A stretch of DNA of 64,000 nt from an uncultured Collinsella sp. (GTDB taxonomy: Bacteria; Actinomycetota; Coriobacteriia; Coriobacteriales; Coriobacteriaceae), in assembly GCA_902476475.1 (NCBI GenBank), contig CABSDO010000001.1, forward strand, positions 1 through 64,000, written 5' to 3'. The position numbers were made by a program, and so were the translations under genes. Below the pieces are notes generated by a model that was not told the DNA's origin, ran no database searches, and saw only the letters and a list, made by a program, of their open reading frames with translations. Shown in pieces: positions 7,684 through 15,577 of the stretch (its first letter is position 1; each line of letters starts with the position of its first letter).

Positions 7684-8586
7684 TTAAGCTTCGAAGGCAC
7701 GCTCGAGCCTGCGTTCAAGCTCGGTAGCGGCCTTATGGCTCCCGGCATTAGCCAGCGCTTTGTCGAACGCGCCAAAGCGCAGCAGCGTGGCGATGGGCGC
7801 GGTGTAGGCAAGGTGCAGCTGGCGCTCGAGATCATCGGGAAATTCGTTGGGGCCGTAGCGCTTCTGGTAGAAGTGAACGATGCTTTGGCTCATCTCCCAT
7901 TCATCGCGGTAGCGCTCGAACTGCCGCTGCTGGATATCGATAATCCGGACTGTCTGAGTGCGAAGGCCAACAGGCGCCAATGCTCGATAACCGTCGAAGA
8001 GACGATTGAGGCTGAGTATGCGGAGCATGTCGATGAGGGTACGAACCGTGGTCGGTCCGGCCTGGAATCGGGCAGTCGCACGGTTGTAACGTTCGCGGTC
8101 GAGCACCATGATGCTGGGTGGTCCCGATGGGTCTGCCGTATCGTCCTGCCCGCAGTTTGCCTGCTGGTGCCGCGCCTCCAGGGCGTTGAGCCCCATGGCA
8201 AGGTCGTGGATGGGAAGCGTCAGCGCCTTTTGCAGGTCGTATCGATGATCCATCAATGTCATCCGCGTCTCGTCGTCCATCTCGAGCCGAAGCTTAGTGT
8301 CGAGTGCGGTAACCATATGCGCCAGATGGCCCATGGTATACGGGCCGTCGGTCTTGCCGTGGGGTCCGAGATAAGGATCGGTCAACTCGTGGATGGCCGG
8401 ATCGTCCATGGTCTCGGCGCAGCGATTCGCCGAAAACTCATGGTTGCTCAGAGCCTCGTCGATGGGCAGCAAGGCGAAGTTCGCAATCGTGGCGGCGGCG
8501 AAGCTGGCGTCGTAGCCGCCGTGCAGGGCGCGGTCGATGCGAGTCTGGAGAACGGTGCCGGCGGTTTGGGGACGGGTGGTGTTCAT
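7684..8586 (-). CDS. Unknown protein, first gene of cassette 2
   Basis: 300 residues, paralogue of 4239-5129 with clear but limited similarity. Conserved blocks are YDASFAAATI, HLAHMVTALDTKL, RERYNRATARF, VRTLIDMLRILSLNRLFDGY, QRQFERYRDEWEMSQSI and LAYTAPIATLLRFGAF. No named domain, signal peptide or membrane segment is visible. The ATG at 8586 lies 16 nt from the repeat array. It heads the operon, so it could be an adaptor, regulator or substrate-recognition subunit of the ClpP/TraG pair; none of these is shown by the sequence. Confidence 0.8.
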   Translation of the reverse strand: MNTTRPQTAGTVLQTRIDRALHGGYDASFAAATIANFALLPIDEALSNHEFSANRCAETMDDPAIHELTDPYLGPHGKTDGPYTMGHLAHMVTALDTKLRLEMDDETRMTLMDHRYDLQKALTLPIHDLAMGLNALEARHQQANCGQDDTADPSGPPSIMVLDRERYNRATARFQAGPTTVRTLIDMLRILSLNRLFDGYRALAPVGLRTQTVRIIDIQQRQFERYRDEWEMSQSIVHFYQKRYGPNEFPDDLERQLHLAYTAPIATLLRFGAFDKALANAGSHKAATELERRLERAFEA

Positions 8587-8601
8587 GGCGGTTCCAATCT
8601 G

Positions 8602-8690
8602 TGATGTGCTTGCTTGCGAGTGATGTGCTGGGTGTCGTTGGTGATGTGCTTGCGGTTCTTGATGTGCTGGATTGGGTGCTATGGGGCCAA
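8602..8690 (-). promoter_or_regulatory. Four-fold TGATGTGCT repeat array upstream of cassette 2
   Basis: TGATGTGCT occurs at 8602, 8621, 8642 and 8660, spaced 19, 21 and 18 nt exactly as in cassette 1, and GGGTGCTATG follows at 8674. In the operon's sense strand the repeats read AGCACATCA. They are perfect 9-mers here, while copy 1 has two degenerate members. Confidence 0.8.
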
Positions 8691-9012
8691 TATGCTCGAA
8701 GGACGTTTGCCGGGTGATGGGCGTGCTCCGTGCTTAGACGGAACAGCTGACGTCAACGAGCGCCTTGGGCGGTCTTGCTCCGCTATTTAGTTGTCGATAA
8801 AAGATGCTTGGTGTTCATATGCCGATCTTCCTTCTCTTACATGCTGAAAACTGAAACTGAATATGCTCGACCAAATGGTGACCAACGTTGCGGTCATTTT
8901 TAACTTAATCAGGCTCCAGCGATTTGGCAAGTATCTTTTTCAAAAATGTTCTTCGGGGGATGCTCGGCTCGGATATGATGGTGCGCGACAAACTCAACGC
9001 AGGGAGGCATAT
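8691..9012. promoter_or_regulatory. Upstream region of cassette 2 and HAD gene promoter
   Basis: No gene seen. The block from 8821 matches 5391 onward of unit 1 and probably holds the cassette-2 promoter (minus strand). A consensus -10 TATGAT at 8974-8979, inside the 20-bp right edge of the duplication, probably belongs to the plus-strand HAD gene at 9013. In unit 1 the same hexamer reads TAAGAT and faces the orphaned pgi tail. Confidence 0.45.
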
Positions 9013-9855
9013 ATGGCAATCAAGGCCATTGCAATGGATATCGACGGTACGCTCACCAACGACCAGAAGGTGATCAGCCCGCGCACGCGCGAGAAGCTGC
9101 TCGCGGCGCAGGAGTCGGGCATCAAGCTCATCTTGGCTTCGGGCCGTCCCGCATGGGGGCTTCATGCTCTGGCGCAGGAGCTCGATCTTCAGAACCACGA
9201 TGGCCTGCTGGTGGCTTTTAATGGTGCGCACGTGGTCGATGCTCAGACCGACGAGGTGCTGTTTGACCAGGCTATGCCGGTCGACGAGCTGCACCGTCTG
9301 CTCGACCACCTGCGCAACTTTGACGTGATTCCCATGATCTCGCTCGGTCGCGACCTGCATGTCGTGGACTCGTATCGTTGCATGATCACGTTGCCGGACG
9401 GTTCGCAGAAGAACATCGTCAAGTATGAGCGCGACGCGTGCGATCTTAAGATTCGCGAGGTCGAGAGCCTTCATGAAGTCGCGGATGCTTACCCCGTAGA
9501 CAAACTGCTCACCGCGGGCGATCCGGCCTATCTGCAGGCGCATCACGAGGAGATGTACGCGCCCTTTACCGAGACGCTTTCGGGCATGTTCACGGCCGAT
9601 TGGTACTTTGAGTTTACGGCGCCCGGTATCGATAAGGCCCGCGCGCTGCAGGGCGCTCTGCCCAAGCTGGGTATCGATGCCAGTGAGGTCGTTTCGTTTG
9701 GCGACGGTCAGAACGATAAGTCCATGATCGAGTGGGCCGGCACCGGTGTCGCCATGGGCAACGCCGTCGATGAGGTCAAGGCCGTGGCCCAGATGGTGAC
9801 CGCCGATAACAACGAAGACGGCATCGCGGTGGCACTCGATAGGCTGCTGGGTTAG
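9013..9855 (+). CDS. Cof-type HAD phosphatase
   Basis: HAD-superfamily hydrolase of the Cof/YidA type, 280 residues, probably dephosphorylating sugar phosphates or other small phosphomonoesters in the cytosol. Motif I is DIDGTLT near residue 9 with the nucleophile and acid-base aspartates. Motif II is ILASGR, and motif IV GDGQND near residue 237 supplies the Mg-binding acids. A C2-type cap lies between. ATG 9013 follows AGGGAGG; an earlier in-frame start at 8863 would run back into the duplication's promoter region. A terminator at 9879 separates it from the next HAD gene. Confidence 0.9.
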   Translation: MAIKAIAMDIDGTLTNDQKVISPRTREKLLAAQESGIKLILASGRPAWGLHALAQELDLQNHDGLLVAFNGAHVVDAQTDEVLFDQAMPVDELHRLLDHLRNFDVIPMISLGRDLHVVDSYRCMITLPDGSQKNIVKYERDACDLKIREVESLHEVADAYPVDKLLTAGDPAYLQAHHEEMYAPFTETLSGMFTADWYFEFTAPGIDKARALQGALPKLGIDASEVVSFGDGQNDKSMIEWAGTGVAMGNAVDEVKAVAQMVTADNNEDGIAVALDRLLG

Positions 9856-9878
9856 AATCGCCGATAGTGCATGGTTCG

Positions 9879-9903
9879 GGCGTCCGCTTGCGGGCGCCTT
9901 TTT
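9879..9903 (+). terminator. Terminator after Cof-type phosphatase
   Basis: A 9-bp stem (9879-9887 with 9890-9898, one G-U) on a very tight loop is followed by T5. It lies immediately before the ribosome site of the next gene. Confidence 0.7.
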
Positions 9904-9918
9904 GTTAGGGAGGGTGCC

Positions 9919-10578
9919 GTGTCCGCATTTCCGTTCGACGCCGTTATCTTTGACATGGACGGTGTCATCGTCGATACCGAGTATTATTACCTGGGGGAGA
10001 CCGCTGCGTTTGCCAAAGAGCTTGGGCTGAACCTGACCCAAGAGGAGTTGAACGGGCAGGTTGGTACCTCGCACCAGTTCTTCTTGCATATGCTGGTCGA
10101 TTGGTTTGAGCGCGCCGGAAAGGGACACTTTACCGGCGAGGAGGCGCTGGCCCGCTGGGATGAGTGGGCGCATAAACGCCCGCGCGATTATCAGACCTTG
10201 ATCAATCCGGGCGCCGTGGAGACGATTCGCGAGCTCCCGCGTCGCGGCGTTCGCGTGGCGCTGGCCAGTTCGTCTCCCATGGACAGCATCGAGGAAGTGC
10301 TCGATGCGTGCGGCCTGTCGGATGCCTTTGAGTACGTGGTGAGCGGCGAGCAGTTTAAGGAGAGCAAGCCCGAACCCGATATTTACCTGCATGCGCTGGA
10401 TCTGCTGGGATTGCCTGCGGACCGTTGCTGCTGCGTCGAGGACTCCGTCCCTGGCATCACTGCCGGCAAGCGAGCGGGTCTGACGGTGATCGCCAAGCGC
10501 GAGGAGCGCTTCGGCTTTAGCCAGGATGCCGCTGACAAGATCATCGACCAGCTGCCGGAGCTGCTGGAGCTTGCGTAG
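9919..10578 (+). CDS. HAD phosphatase, beta-phosphoglucomutase-like
   Basis: HAD subfamily IA hydrolase of 219 residues. Motif I is DMDGVIVDTE near residue 10, motif II LASSSP, the motif III lysine lies in KESKPEPD, and motif IV is VEDS. The four-helix cap after motif I is typical of beta-phosphoglucomutase and related phosphatases, so a sugar phosphate is the likely substrate. I chose GTG 9919 because AGGGAGG lies 5 nt upstream; the in-frame ATG 9871 falls inside the preceding terminator region. It may form a unit with the Cof-type gene, but a terminator separates them. Confidence 0.87.
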   Translation: MSAFPFDAVIFDMDGVIVDTEYYYLGETAAFAKELGLNLTQEELNGQVGTSHQFFLHMLVDWFERAGKGHFTGEEALARWDEWAHKRPRDYQTLINPGAVETIRELPRRGVRVALASSSPMDSIEEVLDACGLSDAFEYVVSGEQFKESKPEPDIYLHALDLLGLPADRCCCVEDSVPGITAGKRAGLTVIAKREERFGFSQDAADKIIDQLPELLELA

Positions 10579-10636
10579 GACTGGCGATGCGTAATCCGCA
10601 CCGATTATTGATTCCATATTTGCTAGGGGAGGGCAA

Positions 10637-11380
10637 ATGCCATCGACTGAAGGGTTGACCGACGGAAAAGCGGCAATCCCGCTATATCAACAGGTTATCG
10701 ATATCATCAAAAATGACATCAATTCTGGTACCTATAAGGCGGGCGCTCGGATACCGAATGAATTCGAATTGGCCGAAAGCTACAAAGTTGGTCGCGTTAC
10801 CGTTCGGCGGGCCATTGAGGAGCTCGTGCAGCAGGGCTACCTAACCAAGCAGCAGGGGAGGGGCACGTTTGTAAACGCCCCCAAGCTCAAGCGTAAAATC
10901 CGCCAGAAGGACGACGTTCAGAGTTTTTCGGACGCCTGCCGCGTCAACGAGATGGAGCCCGGGGCGCGTATTGTCTCAAGAAAAGTGTTGCCGGCCGATG
11001 CTACCGAAGCGCAGTTTTTTGGCGTTCCCGCTGGGTCGGAGCTGATCTGCATCGAACGCGTGCGCACCGCCGATGGCATCCCCGTGATGCTCGAGAACAA
11101 CACGTACGTTTACGAGGACAACGCCTTTTTGGCGAAGGCGGACCTTACCGATCAATCAATTTTCGAGGTCGTGCGCGAACAGACGGGTCGCGGGCCTGCC
11201 CACACCGAGCCGTGCACGCTTGAGATCGCGTGTGCGTCACCCGAAGTCGCCCGGCTGCTGTCCGTTCCCACGGGGGAGCCTCTGTTTTATATGGAGGCAT
11301 ATTTCTATGACGAGCAGCAACGGCCGTTTATCATCGGCCGACAGCGGATTGTAGGATCGCGCTACGTTTTTGATATCTAG
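10637..11380 (+). CDS. GntR-family regulator with UTRA domain
   Basis: Transcription factor of the GntR/HutC subfamily, 247 residues. The N-terminal winged helix includes PLYQQVIDIIKNDI, NEFELAESYKVGRVTVRRAIEEL and GRGTFV (residues 15-80). A UTRA ligand-binding domain occupies about 95-240. HutC-type regulators usually sense a sugar-phosphate or amino-acid derivative and repress the adjacent catabolic operon. The downstream frl-like genes make it a probable counterpart of FrlR. GGGGAGGG precedes the ATG. It ends at its own terminator, so it is transcribed apart from the operon at 11601. Confidence 0.9.
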   Translation: MPSTEGLTDGKAAIPLYQQVIDIIKNDINSGTYKAGARIPNEFELAESYKVGRVTVRRAIEELVQQGYLTKQQGRGTFVNAPKLKRKIRQKDDVQSFSDACRVNEMEPGARIVSRKVLPADATEAQFFGVPAGSELICIERVRTADGIPVMLENNTYVYEDNAFLAKADLTDQSIFEVVREQTGRGPAHTEPCTLEIACASPEVARLLSVPTGEPLFYMEAYFYDEQQRPFIIGRQRIVGSRYVFDI

Positions 11381-11396
11381 GACGTTGATCAAGAGA

Positions 11397-11432
11397 ACGC
11401 CCGGCAGGCTAAATTGCCTGCCGGGCGTTTTT
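11397..11432 (+). terminator. Terminator after GntR regulator
   Basis: A 13-bp perfect stem (11397-11409 with 11416-11428) with a 6-nt loop is followed by a T-run. Confidence 0.9.
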
Positions 11433-11492
11433 GCCGTTCGCCGCCGTTGAACGACCGTTCACCCGAGTCCTCGTAATCTGTCCGAAATATCC

Positions 11493-11541
11493 TTGAAGTG
11501 CTAAAAACACGCTGATAATCTATAGAACGTCATAGGACGTT
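11493..11541 (+). promoter_or_regulatory. Promoter and candidate GntR operator of the catabolic operon
   Basis: A -35 TTGAAG (11493-11498) and -10 TAATCT (11516-11521) are 17 nt apart. Directly downstream, AACGTC-atag-GACGTT (11526-11541) is a perfect 6+6 palindrome where a repressor would block initiation. Assignment to the GntR protein at 10637 is inference. Confidence 0.55.
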
Positions 11542-11600
11542 TGCATTGCGCGAACGTTAAAGCGAGACACGATAAGGTCTCGGGTTCTTTGGAGGTATCT

Positions 11601-13064
11601 ATGTCAGATACGAAGGCGAAGAAGACAAACAGACGTTTCAAATTCAAATTACCGCACGTCTATACGATCATGTTCTTGCTGATCGTGGTTTTTGCAGTTT
11701 TAACCTGGGTCGTTCCTTCTGGCCAATACCAGCGCAAGACGATCTCGACTGCGGCAGGCGAGCGTGAGGTCGCCGTTGCCGGAACCTATGAACAGGTCGA
11801 CAAGAACTACACCGATTCCGAGACCGGCGAGACCACCAACTTGGGGCAGGACATCTTTGCGGTTTTGCAAGCACCCACTAAGGGCATTCAGGAGGCTGCC
11901 GATGTCGTTGCCTTTGTCTTGCTGATTGGTGGTTCGTTTGCAATCATCACGAAGACCAATGCGCTCAACGCTGGCATGAGCCGAGTAATCAAGAAGCTCA
12001 AAAACAAAGATATTCTGATTATTCCCATCACGATGACGCTGTTGTCCATTTGCGGCACCACGTTTGGCATGTCTGAGGAAGCCCTACCGTTCTATGCCAT
12101 CTTCATCCCCATCATGATGGGCATCGGATATGACTCCATGACGGCATTTATCATCTGCTTCCTCGGTCCCAACTTGGGCTACTGCGCCTCGACGATTGAC
12201 CCGTTCAACGTTTTGATCGCGCAGGGCATCATTGGCATCGAGGGCAACCCGCAGCTGTGGTTGCGTGCCGTTGCATGGGTTATTTTCACCGCCGCCGGCA
12301 TCGCATGGGCCATGCGTTATGCCATGCGCGTCAAGAAGAACCCCAAGTCGTCCGTTACGTTCGAGGACGACAAACTCAAGCGCATTGAGTTCTCCGTGAC
12401 CGATGCTTCCATCGAGGAAGAGTTCACCACTCGCCAGAAGCTCGTGCTGATTGATTTTGCCGGTGGTATGGCGCTTATCGTGTGGGGTCTTGTTACGCAG
12501 GGCTGGTATATGAACGAGATCTCTGCCGTGTTCCTTGGCATGGGGCTGCTCGCCGGTATCCTGGGCGGTCTTGACCAGCAGACCATCGCCGATGAGTTCG
12601 TTAAGGGTCTTGCCGACTTTGCCTACGCAGCCGTCGTTATCGGTATCGCTCGCGGCATTCTGGTCATCGCCGAGGGCGGCATGATTATCGACACCATCCT
12701 TCAGGCACTTGCCACTCTGCTTGCTGGAGCCCCTGCCGCCGTGTACACCACGTTCATGTACGTTGTCCTTGGCCTCCTGTCCTTCCTGGTTCCTTCGAGC
12801 TCCGGCCTGGCCGCGCTTACCATGCCTGTCATGGGTCCTTTGACCGAGCTTATGGGCCTCAACCCCGAAGCCGCCGTAACGGCGCTGCAGTTTGCCAACC
12901 AGACCATTAACACCATTAGCCCCGTGGCAGGTATGACGGTGGCGGGCCTTGCCGTGGCAAAGATCTCGTTTGGCCAATGGTGGAAGACCATCTGGAAGTT
13001 CTTCATCTTCATGGTCGTGTTTGGCTTGGTCATTACCGCCATCTCCGGCATGCTTCCGGCGTAA
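11601..13064 (+). CDS. YfcC-family membrane transporter
   Basis: Polytopic membrane protein of 487 residues in the YfcC / anaerobic C4-dicarboxylate-carrier-like superfamily. About 11-12 hydrophobic segments are visible, starting with PHVYTIMFLLIVVFAVLTWV. Conserved blocks are VPSGQY after helix 1, FGMSEEALPFYAIFIPI and FLVPSSSGLAALTMPVMGPL. Members are thought to import amino-acid-like or carboxylate substrates; the substrate is not established. As first gene of the catabolic operon it is likely the importer for the compound degraded by the enzymes behind it, in place of the FrlA permease of E. coli. ATG 11601 follows TTGGAGG. Confidence 0.85.
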   Translation: MSDTKAKKTNRRFKFKLPHVYTIMFLLIVVFAVLTWVVPSGQYQRKTISTAAGEREVAVAGTYEQVDKNYTDSETGETTNLGQDIFAVLQAPTKGIQEAADVVAFVLLIGGSFAIITKTNALNAGMSRVIKKLKNKDILIIPITMTLLSICGTTFGMSEEALPFYAIFIPIMMGIGYDSMTAFIICFLGPNLGYCASTIDPFNVLIAQGIIGIEGNPQLWLRAVAWVIFTAAGIAWAMRYAMRVKKNPKSSVTFEDDKLKRIEFSVTDASIEEEFTTRQKLVLIDFAGGMALIVWGLVTQGWYMNEISAVFLGMGLLAGILGGLDQQTIADEFVKGLADFAYAAVVIGIARGILVIAEGGMIIDTILQALATLLAGAPAAVYTTFMYVVLGLLSFLVPSSSGLAALTMPVMGPLTELMGLNPEAAVTALQFANQTINTISPVAGMTVAGLAVAKISFGQWWKTIWKFFIFMVVFGLVITAISGMLPA

Positions 13065-13074
13065 GGAGGTCGCG

Positions 13075-14658
13075 ATGTCCAATCGTTTGACGGTGCTGAC
13101 GTCCAAGAGCGTCTTCACCGGTACGGAAGACCAGCCGTTTGAAGGTTTTGTCGCGGTACGCGGCAATCGGATTGAAGCCGTCGGTAGCGCTGGCGAGGCA
13201 GACTCGTTTCTCGCCCAGGCAGATGAGGTGATCGATTGTGGCGACAGAACGGTCATGCCTGGCTTGGTCGATGTGCATACGTTCTATACGGGCTGGGCGT
13301 TGCGGAGCCTGGGAGCCGACTTATCCGAAGCCTCTGACGTCGACGAAGTGGTAGCGCTTCTGCGTTTGTGGAAGGATGCCCACCTCGATTGCGCCGCCGC
13401 CTTTGGGCACGACCTTCCCGCATCGCTCGCCGAAGGCGCCGAGAATGAAAAAACGGCGGCAGCGCTCGACGACGCCTTCGGAGACGTTCCTGTTGTTTGC
13501 TTTACTCCGGATGCCGAGACGTGCGTTCTCAACGCCGCCGCCAGCGAGCGCTATGGTTTTACGCCCGAGGCCTGCTACGCCGAGAAGACCTGGCGTATGA
13601 TGCGGGACTTCCTGGCGCTTCCCGAGGTACGCGCCGGGTATTCTGATTACATGGCGATGCTGAACGCTCGCGGTGTCACGGCTATCAAAGAGATGGCCTT
13701 CGACGACTATTACGGATTTGCCGACGAGATGGCGCGTCGTGAGGAATCTGGCGAGCTGACGGTTCGCGTCTCCATGATGTCGCAGCCGGTGGGCGCCGGG
13801 GCGAATCTGTCCTATGCTCGTGCGGCGCGCGACCGCTTCCAGGGACCGTTTGTTCGTTTCTCGGGCTTCAACCGTATGACCGATCGTGGCGTGTGGGCAG
13901 GACTTGCCGAGATGATCGATCCTTATGAGGAGACGGCCGATGCAGGGGCTGCCGGCAAGACGGTTGTCGAGGAGCCCGAGTGGGGTTTGATTGAGGACGA
14001 GCTGCGCGCGATTGATGCCGAGGGCTTCCGTTACTCGCTTCATTGTCAGGGTGACGGCGCCGTTCGCCACACCGTTGCGCTGTATGCTTCGCTGCCGCGA
14101 GATGAACACGGAGTCATGCTTCGACGCCATGCGATTACCGACCTCGAGAACTCTGATCCGGAAGACCTTGCCCTGTTTGGCAAGCTGGGCGGAATCTGCG
14201 AGGTCTACCCCCAGATCCTCACGCTCGATAAACGCGAGGACTGCCTGTCGATGATGCGTCGGCAGATCGGCGAGGTCCGACTGCTGCACAGCTGGAACCG
14301 TCGCGGTATGGAAGACGCGGGGTGCACGGTGTGCTGTGGCACCGACCTCCCGCTCTTGATTCCGAGCTTGGGCGAATCAGTATTTAGCGCATGCGGCGGT
14401 TTCTTTGCCGACGGTTTGTCCGTGAATGAGGGCAATACGCTGACGATTGCCGAGCTCCTTCGTGCGTGGACGGCAGGGGGCGCATATGACCTCATGCGCG
14501 AGGATGAGCTGGGGACGCTCGAGGCCGGTAAGCTTGCCGACATCTGTGTGCTCGATCGCGATGTGTTTGGCCTTGACTACCATGATGCTTGTGACCTTGC
14601 TGTTGATATGACCATGTCGGACGGACGTATCGTGTTCGACCGAAATAAGGAGGTTTAG
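13075..14658 (+). CDS. Amidohydrolase-3-family protein (YtcJ-like)
   Basis: 527-residue protein of the amidohydrolase superfamily, start 11 nt after the transporter behind AAGGAGG. The N-terminal strand-rich domain has VAVRGNRIEAVG, and the PGLVDVH motif that opens the metal site is at about residues 62-68. In most relatives this reads HxH; here the residue two after the His is Phe (VDVHTF), so one expected metal ligand is absent. SLHCQGDGAV, RRHAITDLE and CCGTDLPL correspond to later metal-site strands. Hydrolysis of an amide or imidate bond in a modified amino acid would fit, but the substrate is unknown. Confidence 0.82.
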   Translation: MSNRLTVLTSKSVFTGTEDQPFEGFVAVRGNRIEAVGSAGEADSFLAQADEVIDCGDRTVMPGLVDVHTFYTGWALRSLGADLSEASDVDEVVALLRLWKDAHLDCAAAFGHDLPASLAEGAENEKTAAALDDAFGDVPVVCFTPDAETCVLNAAASERYGFTPEACYAEKTWRMMRDFLALPEVRAGYSDYMAMLNARGVTAIKEMAFDDYYGFADEMARREESGELTVRVSMMSQPVGAGANLSYARAARDRFQGPFVRFSGFNRMTDRGVWAGLAEMIDPYEETADAGAAGKTVVEEPEWGLIEDELRAIDAEGFRYSLHCQGDGAVRHTVALYASLPRDEHGVMLRRHAITDLENSDPEDLALFGKLGGICEVYPQILTLDKREDCLSMMRRQIGEVRLLHSWNRRGMEDAGCTVCCGTDLPLLIPSLGESVFSACGGFFADGLSVNEGNTLTIAELLRAWTAGGAYDLMREDELGTLEAGKLADICVLDRDVFGLDYHDACDLAVDMTMSDGRIVFDRNKEV

Positions 14659-14659
14659 C

Positions 14660-15511
14660 ATGCCTGAAACCAAACCGACGCTGCGTCGCGAGCAGATCGC
14701 GGGCATGAACATCCACTACATCATGTGGTCGCTCGACTATTTTTTGGATACGCAACAGCGCCTGGGCTTTGAGTCCATCGAGCTGTGGTGCGCCGAGCCC
14801 CATGTGACGCTCGATCACACTGGGTATTTTGAGGCCGAGGTTCTGGCGAAAAAGGCCGCCGACCGTGGTCTGCGCTATCGGACGCTCTGTCCCGAGAACG
14901 TGGTCTACCCATGGCAGTATTGCGCTCGTAAGCCGCTCCATGAGCAGCGGAGCCTGGCGTACTTCAAGCATGGCATCGAGCTTGCCGAGGTGCTGGGATG
15001 CGACCGCATGTCCGTAAACTCGGGTTGGGGTGACTGGGACGAGGATCGCGAAGAGGCGTGGAAGCGCAGTCGCGAGCACCTATCCATCTTGGCGGAGTAT
15101 GCCGGCGAGCACGGTCTGGTGCTAACGATGGAGAGCCTGCGTCCCGAGGAGAGCAACCTTGTGACGACCGTCGCCGATGCTAAGCGCATGATTGATGAGG
15201 TCGCGAGTCCGTACCTGCAGCCTATGGTCGATACGACCGCAATGGGCGTTGCGGGTGAGTCGCTCGAGGACTGGTTTGCCGCATTTGGCGACGGTGCGAT
15301 CCACGAGATGCACTTTATCGACGGCGATCCCTATGGCCATCTGGTCTGGGGTGACGGCAAGCACGATATGGATGCCTTCGTCGCCACGCTCAACGCCCAT
15401 GGTTTCGATGGCATGTTGGGCCAGGAAATCACGGACGGTCGCTACTTCGATGATCCGGCGGCGGCAGATGCCAAGAACATGGCCGCCTTCGAGAAGTATC
15501 TGATTGACTAG
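14660..15511 (+). CDS. Sugar-phosphate isomerase/epimerase (TIM-barrel, FrlC-like)
   Basis: 283-residue member of the xylose-isomerase-like TIM-barrel family (AP endonuclease 2 superfamily). Putative metal ligands lie in LTMESLRPEE (Glu near residue 156), MVDTTAM (Asp), EMHFIDGDPYGH (His) and LGQEITDG (Glu near 254). E. coli FrlC, a fructoselysine 3-epimerase, belongs to this family, and the next two genes are FrlB- and FrlD-like. Epimerisation of the sugar part of a glycated amine is therefore a reasonable role. It starts 1 nt after the preceding stop behind AAGGAGG, so coupling is tight. Confidence 0.82.
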   Translation: MPETKPTLRREQIAGMNIHYIMWSLDYFLDTQQRLGFESIELWCAEPHVTLDHTGYFEAEVLAKKAADRGLRYRTLCPENVVYPWQYCARKPLHEQRSLAYFKHGIELAEVLGCDRMSVNSGWGDWDEDREEAWKRSREHLSILAEYAGEHGLVLTMESLRPEESNLVTTVADAKRMIDEVASPYLQPMVDTTAMGVAGESLEDWFAAFGDGAIHEMHFIDGDPYGHLVWGDGKHDMDAFVATLNAHGFDGMLGQEITDGRYFDDPAAADAKNMAAFEKYLID

Positions 15512-15577
15512 ATAAGATTTTGCTCGGCCATGCTAGACACGTCCTGCATGGCCGGCCAAGCTGGAAAGGAACTAAAC

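Larger units (their letters stand above)
5593..8985. repeat. Tandem duplication, unit 2 (ClpP/TraG cassette)
   Basis: Second copy of the cassette, 3393 bp against 3503 bp in unit 1. It starts with the pgi tail and a copied terminator and carries the three paralogous genes (5725-8586), the repeat array and the conserved upstream block. It ends at 8985, where the chromosome continues into the HAD gene. No third pgi-tail copy exists at the right end. Confidence 0.85.

Noticed and set aside
2090..8985. Integrative conjugative element
   Set aside because: The TraG-like genes and the repeated pgi tail suggested one, but there is no integrase, relaxase or pore gene and no pgi-tail copy at the right end.
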